This document shows positions 39,601 through 47,430 of a stretch of DNA of 64,000 bases, piece by piece. The notes under the pieces were generated by a model. It saw only the letters and a list, made by a program, of their open reading frames with translations, searched no databases and was not told the DNA's origin. A program made the translations under genes and the position numbers. Each line of letters starts with the position of its first letter. Position 1 is the first letter of the stretch. The stretch comes from Glandiceps talaboti. Lineage: Eukaryota > Hemichordata > Enteropneusta > Spengelidae. The stretch is taken from contig NC_135563.1 in the NCBI RefSeq assembly GCF_964340395.1, positions 22,814,809 to 22,878,808 of the forward strand, read 5' to 3'.

Positions 39601-40506
39601 TACACATCTGTCAGTATGTGTTCATCTATCTGTCTGTCTGTATATGAATTATAATTGGATCTAGCATTTCTGCTGACTATAATATACTTTGAAGTGAAAG
39701 AACCATCAAATGACCTTTGACCTATGCAAATTAAGCAGTGGATAGGGTAAGCTGCAGTGCATCAAACATTGTATGACACTGGTGAGTAACTCTATAGCTA
39801 TAACATGCAATAGAGATTCATTTTGTAACTGCTTCTAGCACCATTTGTATTCTGACAAACATTGGTGCTGGAGAGAGTAAGTCAAAACAGAGAGTTACTG
39901 CAGAAATTATCGAAATTTTATCAAATGTAATAATAAAATTTTCAACAATGTGTTGTCCTCAGTAGACAAGTTTGCATCTTACAGATGGTGAGTTGTAGTC
40001 AGATACACCATGGAAAATATTTATTTATTTTTTCCAGCAGTTTGGTAATTTCTGCAGTATATGACGAGAGAGTGTCAGTGTGAAGAAACACATCTAGTTC
40101 ACTACAGCACTAGTTTTACAAGTGCTTCTAGCAAATTACTACTAGTGCAGAAGTTAACATCTAATCTATTCTTTTCTTTCGTCACATCTACTTGACTTAG
40201 CTCTGATAAAAATGTATATTTTGATTGACAGATGATGTCATAATCATCTGATACTTTGACTGATGTCATCTGCTATGCTTGGACTTCACTTGAAGTTTGT
40301 TTGTTGCTTGGCATGCACTTCTTACCTCCTCAGCAGATCTCCTCTGAAAGAAGGATAGGTAGCAGGTGGGGCAAAATTACAAGTACTGTCTTTTAATACC
40401 TACATGTACTTACATCAATGATGATATAGTGAAAACTAATAACAATATAGATTTACAGAGTATTTCCAAGAATTGATAAATATCAACAATTTTTATATAC
40501 ACTATA

Positions 40507-40596
<90 letters not shown>

Positions 40597-42802
40597 TCTG
40601 CAATAGACAATCTAGCAATTAACATTTCTATAATGGACATAATCTATTCCTCTATTTTGAAAATAAACTATTATAACTTTCTACAATGGACACTATAATA
40701 TCAAATAGATGGTGCAGAACAAGAGAAATGTAATTTCTGTGCCAAAGAATTGAAATTACAACCCCCTTATTTCAAAGCCATCAAATTAATCTTTCTATAA
40801 TGGACTCAATGTATCAGAAGATATTCATTTCATTTTCAAATCAACAACTTAAACACATCATTGCAATCTATGATTTAACCTTTGCTAGAATTCACAATTC
40901 TACAATTATCAAGTTTCACACAGCCATCAATAACCCTTCATATAATGGACATTAATCAGTTAATTGATTCAACATTGTGCAAGTAATTTTACTCCTTTAG
41001 TGTACTAAAGACCATGTGAGTATGTCAGTGTAATGGTTATATTTACTGTTTTACAGTGTACTGAAGACCATGTGAGTATGTCTGTGTAATTAACAACATA
41101 TTTACCGTTTTCCAGTGTACTATTACGACATGTGAGTATAAGAGATGTACTACAGAACATGTGGATGTAAAATATCAGAGACATGTTTGAATTATAATAT
41201 AACCATATCTGTTATGGTATATGCAAATATATCTAGTAAGTATTACCTTAATTCTCTTGAGGGCAGTGAGAACGATCATATGTGCAGCAGCAACACAACG
41301 TAATCTTTCAAATAATGTCTCTAACAGTTCAAGTAATAACTTGGGTCTATCCTGTGGCAGTATTGGTTCCTCTCTCTGGTTAGCACTGAGAAATGACAAA
41401 GATATAGGTTACATATACATATTGCTCAAACTAATATTATGTTCTGTTGTGAATTATGACCAGCAGTTAATAAAATTCATAATGATGTACATGTAGTTTA
41501 AGTTCTATTTTTATATGCCTGTATACTTTCTGTCAGATCTTGGTGCACAATGTATATATGTGTGAATGAATTCTTTTTCATGAATGTCTAAATCATAGTT
41601 TTGTTATGGTACAAAATCATATAATACTGTATAATTTCTTTATAAATTCCTTGTAATGATCACCGACATCTGAAATTCAAATTATATCATAAAGTAGCCA
41701 TTGAAGATATCTTACATCAAGGTACAATATCAGATGTTAGATAAGAAATGTGTTAGATACAACAATGGCATAAGGCATATACAACATCAAGAGGAGTTTT
41801 TATAACATTTTTTCAGTGACTCAGTGACTGGCTTGGCCTGTGTCATGTTGGATGGACTAGCGACCTATAGTGACCTCAATTTGCATATAGAGGGCAATAT
41901 TCACTTTTTATTTTCCCTAGGGCACTATTACAGAAGCATGAGAACTAGTCCTGTTGGTGGATTTCTTTCACTCTGGAAAGAGTATACATGCCTTGGAATG
42001 TGGCATGTTATAGAACACTTATTCCCTGGCCTTATTCGGGCACTAGTATAGTAGATGTGAAAAACTCCTGATTTACCCCTTGTGCTGTTATGCAACAATT
42101 AATTCCCTTGGGTTTCAGGGGTTTCTTTGTTGTTTTTTTGGGGGTTTTTTTGTTTGTTTTTATTTTTTGTTGTTGTTTTTTGGTTTTTTGTTTGGTTTTT
42201 TTTTTTGGGGGGGGAGGGGGGGGGGGCAATAGTTGCTACATAACAGCCCTCAGGGTAATAGAAATCTACTAGTGCCCTCATAGCCAGGCAATAAGTGTAT
42301 ACTATAAGCTAGCATTGTGGGACAGTGTAACTTACCTATCAAGTATAAGACTAGTTGTTCTCTCTATTATTTTGGTGAGATGGCCCTGCATTTGACTTGT
42401 AATTGCCTGAATTATACAGTAATATGACCAGAAAAAGACAAGATTATTGTAAGACAGGTATTGACAGCAACATACACAGATACACATGTACAGACTTGTA
42501 TACAAGCACATCACATGTATGTACTTATGTAGTCATGCAACTGATATGTCCATTCACATCCATGTAGATATGCACATACAAACATGTAACTGTACAAATA
42601 CACACATATATGTACATATACACAGATTTATACATGCAATGTATATACACATATACATACACATACACATACACATACACATACATGCATACATGCATGC
42701 ATACATACATACATACATACATACATACATACATACATACATACATACATACATACATACATACATACATACATACATACACAGGTACATACACATACAC
42801 AC

Positions 42803-42875
<73 letters not shown>

Positions 42876-45800
42876 TTCACCGCTAGTCCTCTGTCCACCA
42901 CATGAATGCAGTTGCAAAGTTGTCACATCAGAATTTTGAAAAAAAAAACCATCATGTTATGCAATCATGTGAGATTTCATGGTCATGTGAAATTTTATTA
43001 TGTATTCAATATCTTCTATATGAAGATTAAATTGAGAAGATACCCAAAACCCCAACTTCCTATGTTTATCTTACCTCCATGGCTTCCGGTAACTTCTTTA
43101 AGACATACAGTGACTCTATCAATATGGACATGAAATGAACAGTGTCTTCTTCCACATTCTCATTGAGATCTTCAGTTATGTGTTTAGGTTCTTCATCTAA
43201 CAAGTCACCCATACCTGCAGCTCCTGATACAAAGACAAAACATTGTGGTAACTACCGGTATGTATGTCATTTCCTACCCCACAAACCATTGCTGGTAATC
43301 CCCTTAATGGCAAAACACAGGCCTAAGAGGAGCAGGGCTTTTTCACAAGATTTAAAAGTTGAATAAGTTAGTGAGGTGATAATTTATCACCCAAAATAAT
43401 ATTTAAGATGATAGCACTAATCAATACAAGTGTACTACAACAGGAAATGAGTCTGACTGGACTTTTCCTTTAAGTTGATAGCAATAATCAATACAAGTGT
43501 ACTACAGCAAGAAATAAGTCTGACTGGGTTGATAGCAGTAATCAATACAAGTGTACTACTGGCATAAATAAGCCTGACTGGACTTTTCCTGTAAGGTTTG
43601 GCTGTTAACTTTTCACCCCCAGGATGGGGGGTGGGGGTGGGGGGGGGGGGGGGTGGTGGTGTTAATATTGATTGCTTTATGGTTTGGCATGTAACCTTTT
43701 GACCCCAGTGCCATGAACTATGTTTCAAAGTCTAGAGGTACAAAATATTACAGACTTACTACTTTTGGAATGTAACCCTTTGACCCCAGCACTATGAACT
43801 GCTGCCTGTTCTAGTAGGGTAGCTTTTCTCATAGGTGTTGATACATCCTTGCGACCAGATCCTCGATGTGAACCTCCTCTCTTGAATGTATTCTGTGTCA
43901 ATGTAGCTGATTTCTCATAGAGATGTATATGTAGTTCATCTATTAGAACTTCATGTAATTGCTGTACATACAAACAAAAAGAAATCAGGATGTCTTAACA
44001 ACAAAATACAACCCTGTAGGTTTCTTCACACCCTGACTCACTTTCGCTGTTCACATAAAATGATCATTTCAGCTTGTTGACTGTAAGATATGTCATGTCA
44101 CCCACCTTCATCAGCCTGTTCTATCTAAAGAGGTTGACCAATGTGTGAGAGCACCCCATCATGGTGTACTTTACAGACTATTCAGCTCATATATATTAAT
44201 ACATCAAATACGACTAGAAGTACTGCAAAACACTTCAAATCTAGTTTTCCTAATATCTCTTTTCAACATACCATATTTGAGTAGCATGTATTGGCACATG
44301 ATTAGATTAATCCTAAATATTAGGAAGGTTATTTAATAATCTTACAACTGTTGTCACTGTCTTTAGTAGCTTACTTATGTTTTTCTTGACAAAGAATAGA
44401 TACATACCACTTTCTTTTGTAACAAATCTGTTTTTAGATCCCTAAGGGCATCCACATCTGATAGACTACCTTCAAGAGTTGCAACTGAAAAAGATGAAAT
44501 AAACAAGCATAAGTTGTCTTATATTCAGAAAGTCTAACATGTGGTCTCCTTTGGTTCCAATGAACACACTGTACTATAACTCACCACATAACTATGTTAT
44601 CCTGTCAGATATCCATTTACATGACTTAGTGATGTGTCGACATCCCACCAGGATGACTTCAGTTCTGTAGTGACACTTAATCAACCTATCAAATACCAAA
44701 TGTTATCCTACCAGGTACCCATTTACATGACTCAGTTGTCTTTCACCATCAGAACTTTGCAAATAACAGTCTAATCATTGACACTTACCTGTTGAAGTCA
44801 ACAATTCCGTAGCATGCAAATAATGTTTCTTTCTCATGTATTCTTCCAACTTTATAGCGGTTTCCTTCACCCCTTCACTGCAATAGACAATACAAACATA
44901 AGGTAACACATCGAAGGAACACATTAATTGAATCTTATAAAAGAATAAACACAGCAAAATCAGAGTAATACTCAAAACTAACAGTTACAAAATAGAAAAA
45001 TATTAGAAAACATATAGAAAGTACTTGGAAAAGGTCAAGTCTTTATCAAAGACATCATCCAAAATATTTTACTTTGTCTTTCATTAAAATGTTACATGGG
45101 GAAAGAGTGACAAAATTTGACTGTGTGACTCTGAAGAAGTCTTGTACTACTCTCAGCAACCCAATTAGCCCAACCTGCCACACAATCTCAATTTCTTAAC
45201 TTTGACAAACTTTGTAGACCTTAGAGGGAAATATAGGAGACAGATACCAGATTTACATTTGGCACAAGAGGGTCAGTATATGGTTACATTCCAGCCCTTC
45301 CAACCACAGTTTTCACAAACTTTGTAGACATTAGAGAGGCATACATGTATAGGGAGAGACAGATACCAGATTTATATTTGACACAAGACGGCCAGTATAT
45401 GGTTACATTCCACCCCTCCCAACCACAGTTTTCACAAACTTTGTAGACCTTAGAGGGGCACACATAGGGAGAGACAGATACCAGATTTACATTTGACACA
45501 AGACGGCCAGTATATGGTTACAATCCACCCCTTCTAACCATAGTTTACACAAACCTGAAAAACCTTAGAGGGGTATATATGGAGAAACAGATACCAGACT
45601 TACATTTGGCACAACAGAGCCAATACTTGTTTATGTTCCACCCCTTCCAGCCATAGTTTTCTGATTTCATCTCTCTTACAATGAAGCAATGCTTTACACG
45701 ACGTCAGGTTTTCTCTCACTACTCCCAACTTCTGTCTGGACTTAGCTATTCTGCTGGAGATACCACTGAACGACTGCACAGTAACTTGCAGGTCACTGTA

Positions 45801-47430
45801 ATGATCTGTCAAAAAAAGAGAGAAAACAAATACATGTGATGTAACTTTCACACTTTGTTACAAATTGTACACAATCATCAACATTTACCTGACAATTTGC
45901 ACTAGTGTACCAAAATGTTGATATTCAGTTTGTTTATCCATGGGTGAATTGTTCATATATCTATGGTTTATCCCTTTCTCCACTAGCTCCCAGTAAACCA
46001 GAAATGAAGGTGTCCACTAGTTCCAAGTATACATGTACTTGTTGTAGACTTTTGTAGATACTATGATAAACTATGTCTAACAACAGTTGTTTTGCAATGA
46101 GTAGGTTCACACACACACACACACACACACACATATAATCATTGATTTACAATGGTCATAATGTACAAGCAGTTCAAAGTTTTAAGCATTGAGCTGTCGA
46201 TGAACATCGCAAATCTGTATTAAAGGGGAAAATTGTAGCACTGGCTTTAGCTGAACACTCATCATGACAATCACAACATCGACTGGGACTCTGTTTCCAT
46301 TACTGATAATTCACCACATGATTTCCTGATGAAGATCAATGCGGCTATTATCATCAGACACTGAAATCCCAAGATGTAATATTCTTGTTTGCATCATGGT
46401 AAATACCTAAAAACCACAAAATTACTTACCTTCTACTAGTTTACCCAGCTTCTTGTCACATTCTCTGTATGCCCTTTCTAATCTTGTCTTTTCAATTTCT
46501 CGTTGCTCTAAATCTTCACTGTAAAAATAAATTTTGATTTTGTGACTCAATTTATTATATCTCAGTGTCCTCCATAATCAAGAAAACAATTGCCTCAGCA
46601 TTTTTTGGACATGGGTTCAATAGTTGCAAAGCTTCTAACTTTGTCCACACCCCATAATGCCATGCGCTTCACTCCAGTATACAGCAGGTCTCTCCTATGC
46701 CAGATTTACACATTTTTATAGCTATATTTTAGAGATATTGTGTGATGCTGTGTTTATAGAAATGGATTTTTTGTGCGTGTTTCAAAAGCATAAGAAATGC
46801 AGCTATTTTAAAGATGAAATTCTCTATCATCACACCTGAGGTCCCTATATAGTCTTGATGTTCTCTATATATATTTACATACGGTGCTCCAGATGTTGCA
46901 GATATCAAGAATCAAGATGGTTAATTTTAAAAATTAAACTTACCTTGCTGATAGTGTCCTTATCACTGACATCAACATCCCAGACTGTGGGAAGAGAACA
47001 CAATATATCACATACTATCAGACTCTTAACTAGAAATATGAGACAGATACTCACTGTATAGAGCCTGGCTCATTATTCATTCCAAATACACTTATATTTA
47101 ACAATGTTTCGACGAACACATTATTTCTTCATGGGGAGATATTACTATATTGTTCATTATTTGACCGACAAGGTAACCCCATATTCAAAAGTTTACACTG
47201 CGACTCGATTATTTGTGTATGTACGTGACAATGTGAGTTTACTGTTTAGATGTTGACACTCCCATCGTTTGGTGAGACTAAATGTATGCAATCTGCTATC
47301 ACGAAAAATACAACCTTCTTTCTAGTATATTACTGTGTATCAATACATAAGATGTCAAACATGAATACACAACAACTCTACAATTTACCGTTTCTTTCGG
47401 CCGACTTCCAGATCTTGGTCTCTCCGTCAT
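27552..47430 (-). CDS. EXOC4: EXOC4 (Sec8), exocyst complex component 4; 25 coding exons
   Basis: Joining 25 exons gives 2865 nt, 954 residues plus stop; human EXOC4 is 974. Splice phases are consistent throughout and all introns are GT-AG. The product is a subunit of the octameric exocyst, which tethers secretory vesicles to the plasma membrane before SNARE fusion and acts in polarised exocytosis. Residues about 15-125 form the coiled-coil Sec8 N-terminal domain ([22 protein letters not shown]); about 125-300 include HLHATELL-type and [11 protein letters not shown] segments; the rest is the CATCHR-type helical rod, with conserved blocks [12 protein letters not shown] (exon 13), [14 protein letters not shown] (exon 18), LIGNLGDK (exon 19), [11 protein letters not shown] (exon 21) and KLNKD with QHKFQ (exon 22). 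The start ATG at 47428-47430 gives a short N-terminus [14 protein letters not shown] joined to SGML, collinear with the family. Unusually, three exon borders have been tandemly duplicated into introns. Confidence 0.97.
28186..28291. mobile_element. 106-bp element with perfect 11-bp terminal inverted repeats
   Basis: GGCCCAGATAT at 28186 and ATATCTGGGCC at 28281 bound a short unit in the last EXOC4 intron. Internal GGACC/GGTCC pairs extend the fold. No flanking duplication is evident, so MITE status is inferred from the termini only. Confidence 0.45.
28465..28478 (+). promoter_or_regulatory. Perfect CTCF-core consensus in last EXOC4 intron
   Basis: CCACTAGATGGCGG matches the vertebrate and insect CTCF core CCASYAGRKGGCRS at every position. 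Binding is not shown by sequence alone. Confidence 0.45.
29743..29854 (-). CDS. EXOC4: EXOC4 coding exon 24
   Basis: 112 nt, acceptor ATTATAG, donor GTAAGA. Encodes [20 protein letters not shown] and YYELLY. Ends in phase 0, residue 900. Confidence 0.95.
30170..30521. mobile_element. TTAA-flanked foldback MITE, copy 2
   Basis: Same family as 14911-15265, with TTAAAGTGGCCATATGGATG at the left, its inverse at the right, and the exact 20-bp palindrome GTTATTGTACGTACAATAAC at the centre. It sits in the EXOC4 intron between exons 23 and 24. Confidence 0.9.
30593..30688 (-). CDS. EXOC4: EXOC4 coding exon 23
   Basis: 96 nt, acceptor TCTGTAG, donor GTAAGT. Encodes [20 protein letters not shown]. 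Ends in phase 2. Confidence 0.96.
31166..31284 (-). CDS. EXOC4: EXOC4 coding exon 22
   Basis: 119 nt, acceptor CCTGCAG, donor GTAAGT. Encodes [20 protein letters not shown] and HKF. Ends in phase 2. Confidence 0.96.
31556..31702 (-). CDS. EXOC4: EXOC4 coding exon 21
   Basis: 147 nt, acceptor TTTCCAG, donor GTAAGT. Encodes [20 protein letters not shown] and HCFYFLMP. Phase 0 both ends, residues 743-791. Confidence 0.97.
32055..32394. repeat. 46-bp minisatellite, about 8 units
   Basis: Units begin GATCATGGAGTTGCCAA and contain ACAATCACTCAGATACAAGA; starts near 32055, 32101, 32147, 32193, 32239, 32284, 32330 and 32369. Lengths vary by 1-8 bp through small deletions. EXOC4 intron 20. The ORFs across it are artefacts. 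Confidence 0.95.
32514..32600 (-). CDS. EXOC4: EXOC4 coding exon 20
   Basis: 87 nt, acceptor TTTGTAG, donor GTAAGT. Encodes [11 protein letters not shown] and a Ser-rich variable loop. Phase 0 both ends. Confidence 0.92.
32925..33016. repeat. 46-bp tandem duplication in EXOC4 intron 19
   Basis: Two nearly identical copies around CCAACTTGTAACTGAAACTT, offset 46 bp. Confidence 0.9.
33371..33478 (-). CDS. EXOC4: EXOC4 coding exon 19
   Basis: 108 nt, acceptor AATGCAG, donor GTAAGT. Encodes [12 protein letters not shown] and LLANLHESL. Phase 0 both ends. Confidence 0.96.
33527..33700. repeat. (CA)n microsatellite in EXOC4 intron 18
   Basis: About 170 bp of CA with ACAT and ATGCATGC interruptions, 50 bp from exon 19's acceptor side on the gene strand. 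Z-DNA-prone. Confidence 0.97.
33863..34041 (-). CDS. EXOC4: EXOC4 coding exon 18
   Basis: 179 nt, acceptor CTACCAG, donor GTATGT. Encodes [20 protein letters not shown], among the best conserved Sec8 blocks, then a charged loop. Residues 618-677. Confidence 0.97.
34354..34492 (-). CDS. EXOC4: EXOC4 coding exon 17
   Basis: 139 nt, acceptor CCATAG, donor GTGTGT. Encodes [19 protein letters not shown]. Ends in phase 1. Confidence 0.94.
34580..34672 (+). other. G-rich tract, G-quadruplex motif
   Basis: Contains GGGGTGGGGTGGGGAAAGGA followed by GGG on the plus strand, which is the EXOC4 template strand, 90 bp from exon 17. Confidence 0.6.
34870..34943 (-). CDS. EXOC4: EXOC4 coding exon 16
   Basis: 74 nt, acceptor CTTGCAG, donor GTATGG. 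Encodes [14 protein letters not shown]. Ends in phase 0, residue 571. Confidence 0.94.
35345..35468. repeat. 62-bp tandem duplication in EXOC4 intron 15
   Basis: Two copies beginning GACACCTGCACAAT and ending TATATATCAAATAATCA, almost identical. Confidence 0.92.
35611..35714 (-). CDS. EXOC4: EXOC4 coding exon 15
   Basis: 104 nt, acceptor CTTACAG, donor GTTAGT. Encodes [20 protein letters not shown]. Ends in phase 1. Confidence 0.94.
36497..36630 (-). CDS. EXOC4: EXOC4 coding exon 14
   Basis: 134 nt, acceptor TTACACAG, donor GTATGT. Encodes [20 protein letters not shown]. Its acceptor region is triplicated (36607-36766), and the middle acceptor (edge 36678) is also in frame. Residues 468-511. 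Confidence 0.94.
36607..36766 (-). repeat. ~54-bp triplicated acceptor region of EXOC4 exon 14
   Basis: On the plus strand three units share AATGTCCTTACTCTCC, then CTGTGNAATAAAAAAGATAA and TATTGACATC. On the gene strand each unit is a polypyrimidine tract, a CAG and the first codons of exon 14. The first copy (36607-36660) contains the exon start. The middle copy lacks 6 bp but keeps an in-frame CAG|GAGAGTAAGG. The outermost copy meets a stop codon. Confidence 0.9.
37470..37605 (-). CDS. EXOC4: EXOC4 coding exon 13
   Basis: 136 nt, acceptor TTTTTTAG, donor GTAGGT. Encodes [20 protein letters not shown] followed by SHAISM, a hallmark Sec8 block. Residues 422-467. Confidence 0.96.
37769..37857 (-). 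CDS. EXOC4: EXOC4 coding exon 12
   Basis: 89 nt, acceptor ATTTCAG, donor GTAGGT. Encodes [17 protein letters not shown]. Residues 393-421. Confidence 0.93.
38597..38671 (-). CDS. EXOC4: EXOC4 coding exon 11
   Basis: 75 nt, acceptor CATACAG, donor GTAAGT. Encodes [16 protein letters not shown]. Phase 0 both ends, residues 368-392. Confidence 0.94.
39420..39446 (+). other. G-quadruplex motif in EXOC4 intron 10
   Basis: GGGGGTGGGGTGGGGATAGG followed by GG: four G4-or-longer runs with 1-3-nt loops, on the template strand of EXOC4. Confidence 0.7.
40326..40343 (-). CDS. EXOC4: Candidate 18-nt cassette microexon of EXOC4
   Basis: On the minus strand, acceptor TTCTTTCAG, then AGGAGATCTGCTGAGGAG, then donor GTAAG. 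It lies in the phase-0 intron between exons 10 and 11 and would add RRSAEE in frame. Without it the human protein aligns without a gap, so it is probably optional if real. It is not counted in the 954 residues. Confidence 0.4.
40519..40594. repeat. (CA)n microsatellite in EXOC4 intron 10
   Basis: About 75 bp of CA preceded by a short (TA)n run at 40507-40520. Confidence 0.97.
40995..41165. repeat. ~58-bp degenerate tandem repeat in EXOC4 intron 10
   Basis: Three units around GTGTACTNAAGACCATGTGA at about 41000, 41057 and 41115, increasingly diverged. Confidence 0.75.
41247..41385 (-). CDS. EXOC4: EXOC4 coding exon 10
   Basis: 139 nt, acceptor TTTCTCAG, donor GTAATA. Encodes [16 protein letters not shown] and the AAAH segment. 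Ends in phase 0, residue 367. Confidence 0.96.
42190..42226 (+). repeat. Poly(T)/poly(G) tract
   Basis: A long T-rich stretch (42120-42205) ends in G8, A, G11 at the 3' side. G-quadruplex-capable on the plus strand; EXOC4 intron 9. Confidence 0.85.
42336..42406 (-). CDS. EXOC4: EXOC4 coding exon 9
   Basis: 71 nt, acceptor AATTCAG, donor GTAAGT. Encodes [18 protein letters not shown]. Ends in phase 2. Confidence 0.93.
42655..42876. repeat. (CATA)n / (ACATAC)n compound microsatellite
   Basis: An ACATAC block, then about 20 CATA tetramers, then a second ACATAC block. EXOC4 intron 8. The overlapping long ORFs are low-complexity artefacts. Confidence 0.97.
43075..43223 (-). CDS. EXOC4: EXOC4 coding exon 8
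   Basis: 149 nt using acceptor GTATCAG; a second acceptor CTGCAG nine bases in (edge 43214) is also in frame and would drop three codons. Encodes [20 protein letters not shown]. Residues 248-297. Confidence 0.9.
43411..43600. repeat. ~66-bp minisatellite in EXOC4 intron 7
   Basis: Three units with GATAGCANTAATCAATACAA, GTGTACTAC and GTCTGACTGG; two of them include a GGACTTTTCCT segment. Confidence 0.85.
43597..43800 (-). repeat. Duplicated 3' end of EXOC4 exon 7
   Basis: On the plus strand TTTGGAATGTAACCCTTTGA at 43764 (exon) recurs as TTTGGCATGTAACCTTTTGA at 43683 and, more weakly, at 43599; 32 of 37 bases match in the nearer copy. The copies lie in the intron just after the donor. A G-rich quadruplex-like run (43626-43662) separates the two decayed copies. 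Confidence 0.75.
43760..43961 (-). CDS. EXOC4: EXOC4 coding exon 7
   Basis: 202 nt, acceptor TGTACAG, donor GTAAGT. Encodes [12 protein letters not shown] and then a Ser/Arg/Lys-rich variable linker. Its last ~37 bases are duplicated downstream in the intron (43683-43719). Residues 181-247. Confidence 0.95.
44408..44484 (-). CDS. EXOC4: EXOC4 coding exon 6
   Basis: 77 nt, acceptor TTTTTCAG, donor GTATGT. Encodes [19 protein letters not shown]. Ends in phase 0, residue 180. Confidence 0.94.
44789..44877 (-). CDS. EXOC4: EXOC4 coding exon 5
   Basis: 89 nt, acceptor TTGCAG, donor GTAAGT. Encodes [20 protein letters not shown]. Residues 125-154. Confidence 0.96.
45200..45666 (-). repeat. ~116-bp tandem array derived from the 3' end of EXOC4 exon 4
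   Basis: Full units at about 45246-45366, 45367-45482 and 45483-45597, plus a partial at 45200-45245, continue from the exon end at 45604-45665. Each unit repeats the last ~60 exon bases (TATGGTTAGAAGGGGTGGA in the nearest copy against TATGGCTGGAAGGGGTGGA in the exon) and a donor-like GTAAAT where the true donor is GTAAGT. Confidence 0.92.
45604..45805 (-). CDS. EXOC4: EXOC4 coding exon 4
   Basis: 202 nt, acceptor TTGACAG, donor GTAAGT. Encodes the most conserved Sec8 N-terminal block, with [16 protein letters not shown]. Its 3' end and donor form the first unit of a decayed tandem array running on into the intron (45200-45603). Residues 58-124. Confidence 0.97.
46109..46131. repeat. (AC)n short microsatellite
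   Basis: About 23 bp of AC in EXOC4 intron 3. Confidence 0.9.
46430..46518 (-). CDS. EXOC4: EXOC4 coding exon 3
   Basis: 89 nt, donor GTAAGT. Charged helix [20 protein letters not shown], the start of the Sec8 coiled coil. Residues 28-57. Confidence 0.95.
46944..46984 (-). CDS. EXOC4: EXOC4 coding exon 2
   Basis: 41 nt between acceptor CCCACAG and donor GTAAGT, encoding [13 protein letters not shown]. Residues 15-27, ends in phase 2. Confidence 0.93.
47389..47430 (-). CDS. EXOC4: EXOC4 coding exon 1
   Basis: 14 codons from the ATG to GAAACG, donor GTAAAT. Basic and divergent, as is usual for this N-terminus; chosen because the phase fits exon 2 exactly. Residues 1-14. Confidence 0.8.

Noticed and set aside
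40995-41165. Plus-strand acceptor-donor pairs around TGTACTGAAGACCAT in a tandem repeat, suggesting antisense microexons
   Set aside because: The motifs are a by-product of one repeated unit, antisense to EXOC4, with no adjacent coding exon.
42486-42939. Overlapping ORFs of 82-139 codons
   Set aside because: CATA/ACATAC microsatellite in an EXOC4 intron.
45284-45499. 71-codon minus-strand ORF with repeated Trp/Gly motif
   Set aside because: It is the decayed tandem copies of the end of EXOC4 exon 4, not a separate gene.
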